Below, one piece after another: positions 1-6,109 of a stretch of DNA of 6,109 bases; positions within the stretch are counted from its first letter, which is position 1, and each line of letters begins with the position of its first letter. Where the stretch lies: assembly GCA_035500675.1 (NCBI GenBank), contig DATJXA010000129.1:1-6109 (forward strand), given 5' to 3'. Position numbers and translations under genes: made by a program. This stretch comes from JAGVPT01 sp035500675 (GTDB taxonomy: Bacteria > Bacteroidota > Ignavibacteria > UBA10030 > UBA8401). The notes below the pieces were generated by a model. The model was not told where the DNA came from, did not search any database, and saw nothing but the letters and a program-made list of their open reading frames with translations.

Positions 1-1200
1 GGTTCGCTTGTGCACCGGGTCGAAAGGTTGGAAATGTGCGATGCGGTAATTCTTCAACACTCCCTTATCCTTGAGACCGCTTAGCACTGCAAGGTCGATC
101 GTATCCTCATTCTCCGCACGCGACGAGAGTGCTGCGTTCAAAATAAGTTCTGACGAAGTTATCCCGGTTGCGCTGAACGGCTCGCCGAGAGATAATTTGT
201 TCTGCGTAAGCGTTCCCGTTTTATCGGAACACAAAATATCCATACCGGCCAGTTCCTCAATCGATGCGAGGCGACTGACGATAGCTTGTTTCTTCGAAAG
301 CAGACGCGCGCCAACTGCCATTGTCACTGACAGCACTGTCGGCATTGCAACCGGAATAGCAGCTACAGTCAACACAAGCGCAAACTGCAACGTGGTCGTC
401 AGTTTATCGCCACGCACCAATGCCAATGCAAGGATCAATCCGACAAGAACGACAGCGATGATAATGAGGTAGTTCCCGATCTTCAGCACTGCTTTTTGGA
501 AATGACTCACGGTATGGGCTTCCTGCACGAGCTGTGCAGTCTTGCCGAAATACGTTTTCGACCCCGTTGCATAGACAAGCGCGTCGATCTCGCCCCTCCG
601 TATGATCGACCCGGAATAAATTGCCTTTCCCGGCTCCGCCGTTACGGGTAGAGATTCGCCGGTCAAAGCGGACTGATCCACTTCAACCGGTTCTCCTTCG
701 AGCAAACGAGCATCGGCAGGCACGATATCGCCGAGCCGAACGCGAATTGTATCGCCCGGAACCAATTCACGCGCCGCCACCGACATCCATGCGCCGGCTC
801 TTCGAACGCGCGCCTTCAGCGCAAGCTTTGCCTTCAACGCAGCGATGGCGTTTCCGGCCTGGTATTCTTCCCAAAAACCGACGCCCGCGTTAGCGATCAA
901 TAGTACGAGAATAATGAAAAAATCCGGCCAATGCTGCACGAGCGCCGAAAGGATAACAGCGGCTTCGATCATCCATGGAATCGGTCCCCAGAAATAGGAG
1001 AGAAATTTGAGGATCGGATTGACGCTTTTTTCAACAAGTTCGTTGTATCCATATGTACTCAATCGTTTTTGTACTTGAGCATCGCTGAGTCCATCCGGCG
1101 AAAAGCCAAGCTGGGATTTTGCTTCCGAAATAGGCAGTGATGCTAAATCGATATTTGGGACTGCCGGCGCTCTCTTTTTGGGTGTCTCTTTGCTTTCCAC
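1..1200 (-). CDS. Plasma-membrane-type (P3A) H+-ATPase, N-terminal 400 residues, C-terminal part outside the window
   Basis: This is a P-type ATPase of the proton-exporting plasma-membrane class. Such proteins couple ATP hydrolysis to H+ export across the cytoplasmic membrane. The frame is open from the GTG at 1200-1198 to the window edge, giving 400 codons, about half of the usual 800 or so. In order there are a cation-ATPase N-terminal domain (about residues 15-85), hydrophobic segments M1 (66-90) and M2 (93-112), the actuator domain with TGES (180-183), M3 (243-263), M4 with IPVAMP (282-287), and the phosphorylation motif CSDKTGTLT with catalytic Asp326. The nucleotide-binding-domain motif FDPVHKRT lies at 393-400. 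The blocks around M4, HFQK (233-236) and AGNA (115-118) resemble plant and yeast PMA pumps more than Ca2+ or heavy-metal pumps. Asn104 in M2 aligns with the proton-gate Asn106 of plant AHA2. GTG is the only plausible start, because an in-frame TAA lies seven codons upstream and GAGGAGG sits 8 bases before it. The ion-binding M5-M6 residues cannot be seen. Confidence 0.95.
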   Translation of the reverse strand, partial: MESKETPKKRAPAVPNIDLASLPISEAKSQLGFSPDGLSDAQVQKRLSTYGYNELVEKSVNPILKFLSYFWGPIPWMIEAAVILSALVQHWPDFFIILVLLIANAGVGFWEEYQAGNAIAALKAKLALKARVRRAGAWMSVAARELVPGDTIRVRLGDIVPADARLLEGEPVEVDQSALTGESLPVTAEPGKAIYSGSIIRRGEIDALVYATGSKTYFGKTAQLVQEAHTVSHFQKAVLKIGNYLIIIAVVLVGLILALALVRGDKLTTTLQFALVLTVAAIPVAMPTVLSVTMAVGARLLSKKQAIVSRLASIEELAGMDILCSDKTGTLTQNKLSLGEPFSATGITSSELILNAALSSRAENEDTIDLAVLSGLKDKGVLKNYRIAHFQPFDPVHKRT

Positions 1201-1208
1201 TTCAGTAT

Positions 1209-1215
1209 CCTCCTC
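1209..1215 (-). promoter_or_regulatory. Ribosome binding site of the H+-ATPase gene
   Basis: GAGGAGG on the minus strand lies 8 bases before the GTG at 1200-1198. It fixes the GTG start, since there is no in-frame ATG nearby. Confidence 0.85.
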
Positions 1216-1273
1216 ACATTAATAGAAATCATACAACGTCTTCAAGAAGAAATTGACATATTGTTTGCACTCA

Positions 1274-1777
1274 TTAACTGCCCGTCTTCCCATAGGATTG
1301 AATCGCTTTGCGGGCCGCGGCAACCACGGAGATCTTCGGTTCCAAGTACCGGAGCGCGTCGAGCACGGCCTTTGAATCTTTCGAAAGAAGATCTTCGCGC
1401 TCCAGCGCATGAAGCACATGATGGGCGCCTTCGCGGACGTACGGAGATCGAAATTTCAACTCGAGTGTTTCCAAAAGGGGCTTCAACGCCTTTTCGCGTA
1501 AAGCAATAAGCGCTTCTGCCGCAAGCCAACGTATTTCTACGCTTTCATCGCTTAACGCATCCACTAACGCAGGAGCTGCTGCCGGGTCGACGATGCTTCC
1601 CAGCGCTTTGCACCCTTCCCACCTCATATGCTCATTCTTGTCGGACAACAGGCCGATCATAAAGGGAACGGCTGGCTTCCCGAGTGTTACGATTTTGTCC
1701 CTCGCCCGTTCCCGCACAACCGCATCGCCTGCACGAAGCAGCGCAACAAGGTCCTCGGCTTTTTCGTTTGACTTCAT
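1274..1777 (-). CDS. HEAT-repeat protein, 167 residues, possible adaptor
   Basis: This is a small soluble alpha-solenoid made of about five HEAT (PBS-lyase-like) repeats, at roughly residues 8-34, 35-63, 64-95, 96-127 and 128-164. Each unit shows the pattern of a helix, a turn with Asp or Gly, then a second helix with Arg and Ala, for example in LSDESVEIRWLAAEALIAL. There is no signal peptide, membrane segment or catalytic motif, so it is probably cytoplasmic and acts by protein binding; the partner is unknown. The ATG at 1777-1775 is preceded by AAGGA with a 6-base spacer, and an in-frame TAA four codons upstream rules out a longer form. It lies 121 bases after the metalloprotease gene and 73 bases before the H+-ATPase gene on the same strand, which suggests cotranscription and possibly a role with one of them. 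HEAT repeats alone do not define a function. The name phycocyanobilin lyase-like would be misleading here, as nothing else points to phycobilisomes. Confidence 0.9.
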   Translation of the reverse strand: MKSNEKAEDLVALLRAGDAVVRERARDKIVTLGKPAVPFMIGLLSDKNEHMRWEGCKALGSIVDPAAAPALVDALSDESVEIRWLAAEALIALREKALKPLLETLELKFRSPYVREGAHHVLHALEREDLLSKDSKAVLDALRYLEPKISVVAAARKAIQSYGKTGS

Positions 1778-1783
1778 ATTTAA

Positions 1784-1788
1784 TCCTT
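1784..1788 (-). promoter_or_regulatory. Ribosome binding site of the HEAT-repeat gene
   Basis: AAGGA on the minus strand lies 6 bases before the ATG at 1777-1775. It overlaps an in-frame TAA (1789-1787) that closes the frame upstream, so this ATG is the real start. Confidence 0.7.
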
Positions 1789-1828
1789 ATGCGTGTGCTT
1801 TAGTCCGATTCATTTTTAAAGGCATAAA

Positions 1829-1838
1829 TTCGATCGAA
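1829..1838. repeat. 10-base perfect palindrome in the protease-HEAT intergenic gap
   Basis: TTCGATCGAA reads the same on both strands and lies 52 bases upstream of the HEAT-repeat start. I see no matching promoter boxes beside it. The rest of the 121-base gap holds no convincing hairpin plus T-run terminator. The site could be a protein-binding site or chance. Confidence 0.3.
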
Positions 1839-1898
1839 CCGTCGCGGTGCGATTTGCAGTGTGATGTATTCTCGCCAAACGTGCAAAAAATATCGAAT

Positions 1899-3017
1899 TC
1901 ATTGCTGAATGGACTCCATCGTATGAAGAAAGCTCATGACGTCCTCTCTGTTCAACATTCCGTAAATCTTACCGCCGTCCATCACAGGGAGCTGGTTGAC
2001 TCCGCCTCGGATCAGTTCGCTGAAGCACTCCGAGAGCTCCTCCGTCGGACGCACACTCTTCATCGCCGAGGCGGGTATCATGACTTGATCGACCCGCGCC
2101 TTGCTCCATCTCGAGCGAGGGACTTCTTTGAGACGATGCAGCGTTAACAATCCCAACACAGCATCGCCTTGTTTTACGATAAACGCCCTTTGGCCTGTCG
2201 GAAGAATGTGGTCATCGACCAGTTGTTGGAGATATGCACCGGGCTGAATCACTGCAAAATTGCGATTCATGACGTCTGCGACTTTGTGTCCGGCGAGAAG
2301 ACTCTGCACCATCTGAAGTTGTATCTGCGAAGAAGCGGCGCTCTCAAGGAACCATCCGATAAAGGCGATCCAAAGGCCGTCCCCGACGTTCCCCGTGAAC
2401 ATCTGCCAGAAGCCGATAAATATGAAGAGAAATGCAATGAAACGCCCTACATTGCCTGCGATGAGTGTCGCTTTTCGCAAACTGTGGTTGAACCCCCACA
2501 CTACTGCGCGGAACACTCTGCCGCCGTCCAACGGAAAACCAGGGATCAAATTGAACAGCGCCAACATAAAATTAATGTTTGAAAGATACTTTAGCAGGGC
2601 GAATAGCGGCGGTGAGGGAGAAAAAAGAAATTGAAGAACAAAGAAGGCGACAGCGAGCAAAAGGCTGGTGACCGGACCGGCAAGGGCGATCCAAAATTCA
2701 GCAGACGCGCTCGGAGGCTCGTTCGCGATTTGTGCGACGCCGCCGAAAATAAAAAGGGTGATGCTCCGTATTGGAATTTTATACTTCAGCGCAATAACGG
2801 AGTGGCCTAACTCATGAATGAGCACACTCACAAATAACATTACGGCAGTGAGCGCGCCCATGACCCAGTACATTGCCGGCGACCAATCGCCAAATTGTGC
2901 CGGATAATAACTTACTGCAAAAGACCAGGAAAGGAGTGCGAAAATGAGAAACCAGGAGTAATCCAACGCAATGGGAATTCCCATAATGCGTCCGATTGGA
3001 ATCGTATGGCGGTTCAA
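1899..3017 (-). CDS. Site-2-type intramembrane zinc metalloprotease (M50) with two C-terminal CBS domains
   Basis: This 372-residue protein belongs to the M50 family in its SpoIVFB/Rip3-like class, which cleaves membrane-anchored substrates such as anti-sigma factors within the bilayer. The zinc motif HELGH is at 68-72, with Glu69 as catalytic base and His68 and His72 as ligands. The second active-site motif, LFNLIPGFPLDGGRVFRA, is at 154-171 with Asp164 as third ligand. FGG at 91-93 and about six hydrophobic segments (near 17-37, 52-76, 104-132, 145-160, 186-205, 208-226) complete the membrane core. Two CBS domains follow (about 247-300 and 311-366), joined by the VPRSRW linker usual in this subfamily. 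CBS pairs commonly bind AMP, ATP or related ligands. CBS1 has Arg295 where many CBS domains carry an Asp; CBS2 keeps Asp359. The start is TTG: GGAGG lies 5 bases upstream, an in-frame TAG closes the frame just before, and the next ATG (codon 12) would delete the conserved N-terminal PIGRIMGIP segment. It has its own promoter upstream. The substrate is not identifiable. Confidence 0.96.
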   Translation of the reverse strand: MNRHTIPIGRIMGIPIALDYSWFLIFALLSWSFAVSYYPAQFGDWSPAMYWVMGALTAVMLFVSVLIHELGHSVIALKYKIPIRSITLFIFGGVAQIANEPPSASAEFWIALAGPVTSLLLAVAFFVLQFLFSPSPPLFALLKYLSNINFMLALFNLIPGFPLDGGRVFRAVVWGFNHSLRKATLIAGNVGRFIAFLFIFIGFWQMFTGNVGDGLWIAFIGWFLESAASSQIQLQMVQSLLAGHKVADVMNRNFAVIQPGAYLQQLVDDHILPTGQRAFIVKQGDAVLGLLTLHRLKEVPRSRWSKARVDQVMIPASAMKSVRPTEELSECFSELIRGGVNQLPVMDGGKIYGMLNREDVMSFLHTMESIQQ

Positions 3018-3022
3018 CTCTG

Positions 3023-3027
3023 CCTCC
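3023..3027 (-). promoter_or_regulatory. Ribosome binding site deciding the TTG start of the metalloprotease
   Basis: GGAGG, within GAGGGAGG on the minus strand, lies 5 bases before the TTG at 3017-3015. No ATG is available in this frame until codon 12, so this site decides the start. Confidence 0.8.
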
Positions 3028-3052
3028 CTCTACAACAACCATTTACTCATGC

Positions 3053-3082
3053 AATGCAGATCTCTTGGAATACTTCTGCATT
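3053..3082. repeat. Inverted repeat just downstream of the protease promoter, candidate operator or 5' UTR hairpin
   Basis: The arms AATGCAGA (3053-3060) and TCTGCATT (3075-3082) are perfect 8-base reverse complements separated by 14 bases. Their centres are 22 bases apart, about two helical turns. The repeat spans roughly +9 to +38 from the predicted transcription start and ends 25 bases before the ribosome binding site. It could bind a dimeric regulator that blocks early transcription, or fold in the mRNA as an 8-bp stem with a 14-base loop. It has no T-run and is not a terminator. Confidence 0.5.
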
Positions 3083-3097
3083 CATCTACACTATAAT

Positions 3098-3126
3098 AAT
3101 ATAGAACCGCTTGGATGGAATGTCAA
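3098..3126 (-). promoter_or_regulatory. Near-consensus sigma-70 promoter of the metalloprotease gene
   Basis: On the minus strand the -35 box TTGACA (3126-3121, perfect match) is followed by exactly 17 bases and the -10 box TATATT (3103-3098, five of six matches to TATAAT). Transcription would start near 3091, giving an untranslated leader of about 74 bases before the TTG at 3017. The surrounding sequence is A/T-rich. Its position between the large surface-protein gene and the protease shows that the protease, and possibly the HEAT and ATPase genes after it, can be expressed independently. Confidence 0.75.
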
Positions 3127-3189
3127 ATGGGGAGAATAAGTGTGAAATGCTTTTAGGGAAAAATCAACGTCGCGAACGGAGGAATAGAG

Positions 3190-3199
3190 AGAACGTTCT
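3190..3199. repeat. 10-base perfect palindrome upstream of the protease promoter
   Basis: AGAACGTTCT is a perfect palindrome 64 bases upstream of the predicted -35 box and 74 bases past the stop of the large surface-protein gene. It could be an activator or repressor site, but one such palindrome in 255 bases may be chance. The rest of 3127-3272 holds no gene and no clear terminator. Confidence 0.25.
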
Positions 3200-3272
3200 T
3201 ACGGCAAGCAATGGCTTAATAGTATTTAGAACGCGCTATCGAATATTATCTTGCTACACCGTCGATTTCTCT

Positions 3273-6109
3273 CTATTTCGACGTCGTGGACTTTGGAGGT
3301 CCTTCTGTTCCTGCGAGCGTACGTTCCCTCTGCAAAGCGGTATTGAGCAGACTGAGATTTTTATCGCGCACATAAATGGTCACTGGGTTCGATCGCTCGA
3401 TCGTCGTTTCTCCAAAGCCGTTAACGCGTTCATAATAAAAAGTATGTTCTATCTGACTATTTGGGGAGTTGGAAGGAATGCTCGCTTCGAACTGCATCAC
3501 ATTGCTTCCCTTTCGGATAAGAGGAGTAATGGAGGACGAGAATACACCCTTGTACTCTCCGGCCGAAATGATCGGAATGTGATTAAGCGTGAACGATGAG
3601 CTCTCAACAGATAATTTATCAGCCGTTGAATCAATAACCGAGGCGCCGAGAACCGCGGATGATGGGTTCGAAAATAGCGCGTAGCTGAAGAGCAGGTCGT
3701 CTCCCGGAATGACAAAAATCGAATCTGCGAACTCCTTTTCAGACTCCGGAAGCGTTCGGACGAGTGAAATGGCAGACATACTGGTGTTCGTATCGCGTTC
3801 AACCAGGGCGTTGAGGAAGTAATTTTGCACCCTGATTTCGAGATGTCTCGGCGGTATCGTTGAACCGCTCCCTCCTGCCATCATCGTTTCGAGAACATTC
3901 TTTCCTGTATCACACTGGAAGACGCCGCAGGGGACGATGTGGACCGAATCGAGCTTCATCCGGCGTGAGAGAAAATCCAAGGCAACCTTCGCCCGTTCCG
4001 AAGCGAGCCGTTGAAGCGACGGCAGTGAAGCATCTTTCTTCACGGGAATATCCGGGTATCCGACAAGCATGATCTCGGCGTAGCGGTATTTTTTAATGAG
4101 GTTAACGATCGGTTCGAAAATAGCAAGCGCGTTCTTTCGAAGCGAAGTCTTCCCCGGGTCAAACACAAGGCTTTCAACCGGAAAATCCTTTTCGACGTAC
4201 GAGATCTTTTGGACCGAGGTCGTTGTCGTCAGCGTGTCCGAGCGAATAATAACGCTGTCGGAGGTCATCAGTTCGACGACCGAGTGCGATTCAAGGCCGC
4301 TGTTTTGAGCTTCGGGCCGCTGAACGGCAACACGGTATTGCAGCGTTCCATCAAAGATCGACGGTCCTCGCCCAAGACTCCAGAGCAGATGGCGGCCGTC
4401 GATTGCAGGAATAACTTTTCTTCCGTTGAAAAGTGCCGAACCTTCCACGTATGAAAATCCCTGCGGGAGGTCGTCGAACACTAAAATACGCTGCAGCCAC
4501 ATCCCACCCGAATAATTGAAATGCACTCCGAACTCTACGATATTCGTTTTGCTCGCCCCCGCCGGAACGTCTTGCAGATAGACTTTTTCGGGCGACGCAG
4601 TCCTCATCGCCGCCGCCTTGCTCACCTTTCCCACACGTTGATGAACGCTGTCCCTCAACACCCTTTTCACAAAGAAGTTTGCCCGCGCGATGCCCCCCTC
4701 CGGCAGCCGAACAAAACGCGAGGTCGCGTCGCCCGCAAAATCATGACCCCCCTTTAACAATTCCGTTCCCGGAGGTAACGAGCGTTCGTTTACGCGCAAC
4801 ACATGTTGTCCGGCTTTAACATTGGGAAGAGAAAATTTCCCGTCGTCGCCGGTCACGATGCGCGTACCGTCTTCCATCCAGATCTCGACTCCTTTGATGC
4901 CCGTTTCACCTTCGCTTTGATACGCATTGCGATCGTCGTCGTAGAAGACCTTTCCGATGATGACTCCGTTTTCGGTAAAGACCCCCGGCTGAACAGTAAT
5001 CTGCTTTTGCGCCGGCGCTGAAACAAAAACACGCGTAGTATCTGAAGCGTCCTTCGCAGTCGCGTATGCAATATTGATGCCTTGGCTTTCAAGCGCATCG
5101 GCGCCAAGCACTAGCTGATAGACGAGGACACCAGTGCCGCCGCCGTTGAGCGAATCTCGTCCGATCGATGCAAGGGGCCATTTCAACACTGCACCGCCCG
5201 ACAATGGCTGCGGGTCAACCGGAATGTTGTTGTAGCGACCGGAATGTGGATAATACTTGAACGAGTGAGGAAGCTGATCGATGATCGTCAGCGACTTCAT
5301 GAGACCGGGGCTCGTATTTGAAACGCTGACCTGGTACGTTACCACGTCCCCGATTTCGGCGACATTCTTGTCTGCATTTTTTTGGACCTGCAAAAACGTG
5401 GAAAACTGCGGGTTGCTTTTGACGGCCACTGAGGCGGAAGACGACAACACAGCAACGCCGTTCTGCACAAGATAGGCTGTCGTCTGAATGGTCTTCCCGG
5501 AGAGAAGTGCATAATCGGTCCTCATCGTAAGCGTCAACGAATCCACGCTCCCAGGGGCGACACTGCCAATTTTCCAGGTCACAATACTGTCGACGACGGT
5601 CGTATCTTTACCGGGCTGGCCTGTGGACCAATTCTGATACCGGAGGATGCTGCGTCCCGCATTGAAGAGAGAATCGACAAGCTCGACGTTTCGCAACGAA
5701 TCGGTCCCTACATTTTGATACCAAATCTCGAACTTGACGCTGTCCCCCGCGATCACGCTGTCCTTTGCGTCGATGATAAAATTCTTCAACGACATCGCCG
5801 GTGCGGAACGGACGAGCGTCTTTGTTTCGCTGCTCTGAAAAGCCAGTTGACTGGACCCGAACCACGATATGTTGTGAATGAACGTGCTGTCGGGCACATT
5901 GCGCCCTACACGCAGCGTCATCCATACCGAGTCGTTCGCACTGACGGCCAATGTGTCCATGGACCAATGAACGATCCGCTGCGTCGAATCGATCGTCATC
6001 GATTTGAAGATGCCGGTTTGTGCCGCTATGAAACTTGTGTACAACGGCAGAGTATCCTGCATTGCAACGTTTGTCTGGACGATGTTCCCTTGGTTTTGGA
6101 AATGCATTG
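3273..6109 (-). CDS. Large DUF11 / SdrD_B-like / OmpA-like multidomain surface or periplasmic protein, N-terminus outside the window
   Basis: At least 944 residues are visible (numbered from the Met codon at 6107-6105), ending at TAG 3275-3273. The frame enters from the window edge inside a DUF11-type beta domain, so that Met is almost certainly internal and the true start and signal peptide lie outside. DUF11-like domains sit at about 1-100, 107-230 and 236-372, each with the usual pattern of an asparagine-containing strand, an acidic Asp-x-Leu/Pro turn and a Trp near the end. Then come an SdrD_B/carboxypeptidase-regulatory-like domain (379-481, with GKVFYDDDRNAY and GDDGKFSLPNV), another DUF11-like domain (507-630), an OmpA-like domain (640-761) and a last beta domain (770-915). 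The OmpA-like part shows VFDPGKTSL, GYPD in place of the usual GHTD, LASERAKVALDFL and the closing RHLEIRV, so the Asp and Arg that usually contact peptidoglycan (Asp686, Arg705) look kept. There is no C-terminal type IX sorting domain or membrane anchor. The role is probably structural, at the envelope or in cell-surface assembly; no enzymatic motif is visible. Confidence 0.85.
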   Translation of the reverse strand, partial: MHFQNQGNIVQTNVAMQDTLPLYTSFIAAQTGIFKSMTIDSTQRIVHWSMDTLAVSANDSVWMTLRVGRNVPDSTFIHNISWFGSSQLAFQSSETKTLVRSAPAMSLKNFIIDAKDSVIAGDSVKFEIWYQNVGTDSLRNVELVDSLFNAGRSILRYQNWSTGQPGKDTTVVDSIVTWKIGSVAPGSVDSLTLTMRTDYALLSGKTIQTTAYLVQNGVAVLSSSASVAVKSNPQFSTFLQVQKNADKNVAEIGDVVTYQVSVSNTSPGLMKSLTIIDQLPHSFKYYPHSGRYNNIPVDPQPLSGGAVLKWPLASIGRDSLNGGGTGVLVYQLVLGADALESQGINIAYATAKDASDTTRVFVSAPAQKQITVQPGVFTENGVIIGKVFYDDDRNAYQSEGETGIKGVEIWMEDGTRIVTGDDGKFSLPNVKAGQHVLRVNERSLPPGTELLKGGHDFAGDATSRFVRLPEGGIARANFFVKRVLRDSVHQRVGKVSKAAAMRTASPEKVYLQDVPAGASKTNIVEFGVHFNYSGGMWLQRILVFDDLPQGFSYVEGSALFNGRKVIPAIDGRHLLWSLGRGPSIFDGTLQYRVAVQRPEAQNSGLESHSVVELMTSDSVIIRSDTLTTTTSVQKISYVEKDFPVESLVFDPGKTSLRKNALAIFEPIVNLIKKYRYAEIMLVGYPDIPVKKDASLPSLQRLASERAKVALDFLSRRMKLDSVHIVPCGVFQCDTGKNVLETMMAGGSGSTIPPRHLEIRVQNYFLNALVERDTNTSMSAISLVRTLPESEKEFADSIFVIPGDDLLFSYALFSNPSSAVLGASVIDSTADKLSVESSSFTLNHIPIISAGEYKGVFSSSITPLIRKGSNVMQFEASIPSNSPNSQIEHTFYYERVNGFGETTIERSNPVTIYVRDKNLSLLNTALQRERTLAGTEGPPKSTTSK

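Noticed and set aside
71..1140. Plus-strand open frames opposite the ATPase gene
   Set aside because: They are antisense to a well-conserved P-type ATPase, show no family motifs or ribosome binding sites, and have low-complexity Arg/Ser-rich products typical of shadow frames.
1211..1273. Possible weak promoter between the HEAT and ATPase genes (TATGAT-like box)
   Set aside because: No acceptable -35 box lies 16-18 bases upstream of it, and the alternative TTGAAG/TATTAA pair has a 15-base spacer and would start transcription after the ribosome binding site.
1787..1825. A 12-codon leader frame (ATG at 1825, TAA at 1789-1787) ending at the HEAT-gene ribosome binding site
   Set aside because: It has no Shine-Dalgarno sequence and no attenuator-like codon run. 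It is the upstream open part of the HEAT frame closed by a stop, so translation is unlikely.
3261..3284. Inverted repeat CGTCGA/TCGACG around the stop codon of the large surface protein
   Set aside because: Only a 6-base stem with a 12-base loop and no following T-run on the minus strand, so it does not support an intrinsic terminator.
3111..3599. Plus-strand frame of 162 codons starting in the intergenic stretch
   Set aside because: Most of it lies antisense to the end of the large surface protein, and its product is rich in Arg and Asn without recognisable domains. Its start overlaps the minus-strand promoter.
6105..6107. ATG at the window edge as the start of the large protein
   Set aside because: The sequence begins in the middle of a DUF11-type domain without a signal peptide, so this Met is internal and the gene continues beyond the window.

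Overview
The window holds four genes, all on the minus strand and closely packed, so transcription runs from high to low coordinates: a large multidomain surface or periplasmic protein (6109 to 3273, N-terminus cut by the window edge), a site-2-type membrane metalloprotease with two CBS domains (3017 to 1899), a small HEAT-repeat protein (1777 to 1274), and the first 400 codons of a plasma-membrane-type proton-pumping P-type ATPase (1200 to 1, C-terminal half cut off). No plus-strand reading frame looks real. I see no tRNA, rRNA, CRISPR array or insertion sequence. No gene-free stretch exceeds about 255 bases.

Organism: the OmpA-like peptidoglycan-binding domain indicates a Gram-negative bacterium. 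Stacked DUF11-type beta domains with an SdrD_B/carboxypeptidase-regulatory-like domain, balanced base composition and TTG/GTG starts with strong Shine-Dalgarno sites fit the Ignavibacteria/Chlorobi side of the FCB group, but this placement is tentative. The best promoter seen is a textbook sigma-70 type (TTGACA, 17-base spacer, TATATT), unlike the typical Bacteroidetes promoter.

Layout: the large protein ends at 3273. A 255-base intergenic stretch follows (3018 to 3272). It contains a near-consensus promoter reading toward the protease and, just after the predicted transcription start, an 8-base inverted repeat (arms 3053-3060 and 3075-3082) that could be an operator or an mRNA hairpin. The protease starts at TTG with a strong ribosome binding site. 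After 121 bases comes the HEAT protein, and after 73 bases the ATPase, which starts at GTG behind GAGGAGG. No convincing terminator is seen between the three downstream genes, so they may form one transcript.

How the genes may work together (inference): an intramembrane protease whose CBS domains could sense adenine nucleotides, a soluble HEAT adaptor and an electrogenic proton pump would make a plausible membrane-energy or pH-stress unit. The large surface protein upstream is probably a separate transcription unit, because a strong promoter lies between it and the protease.
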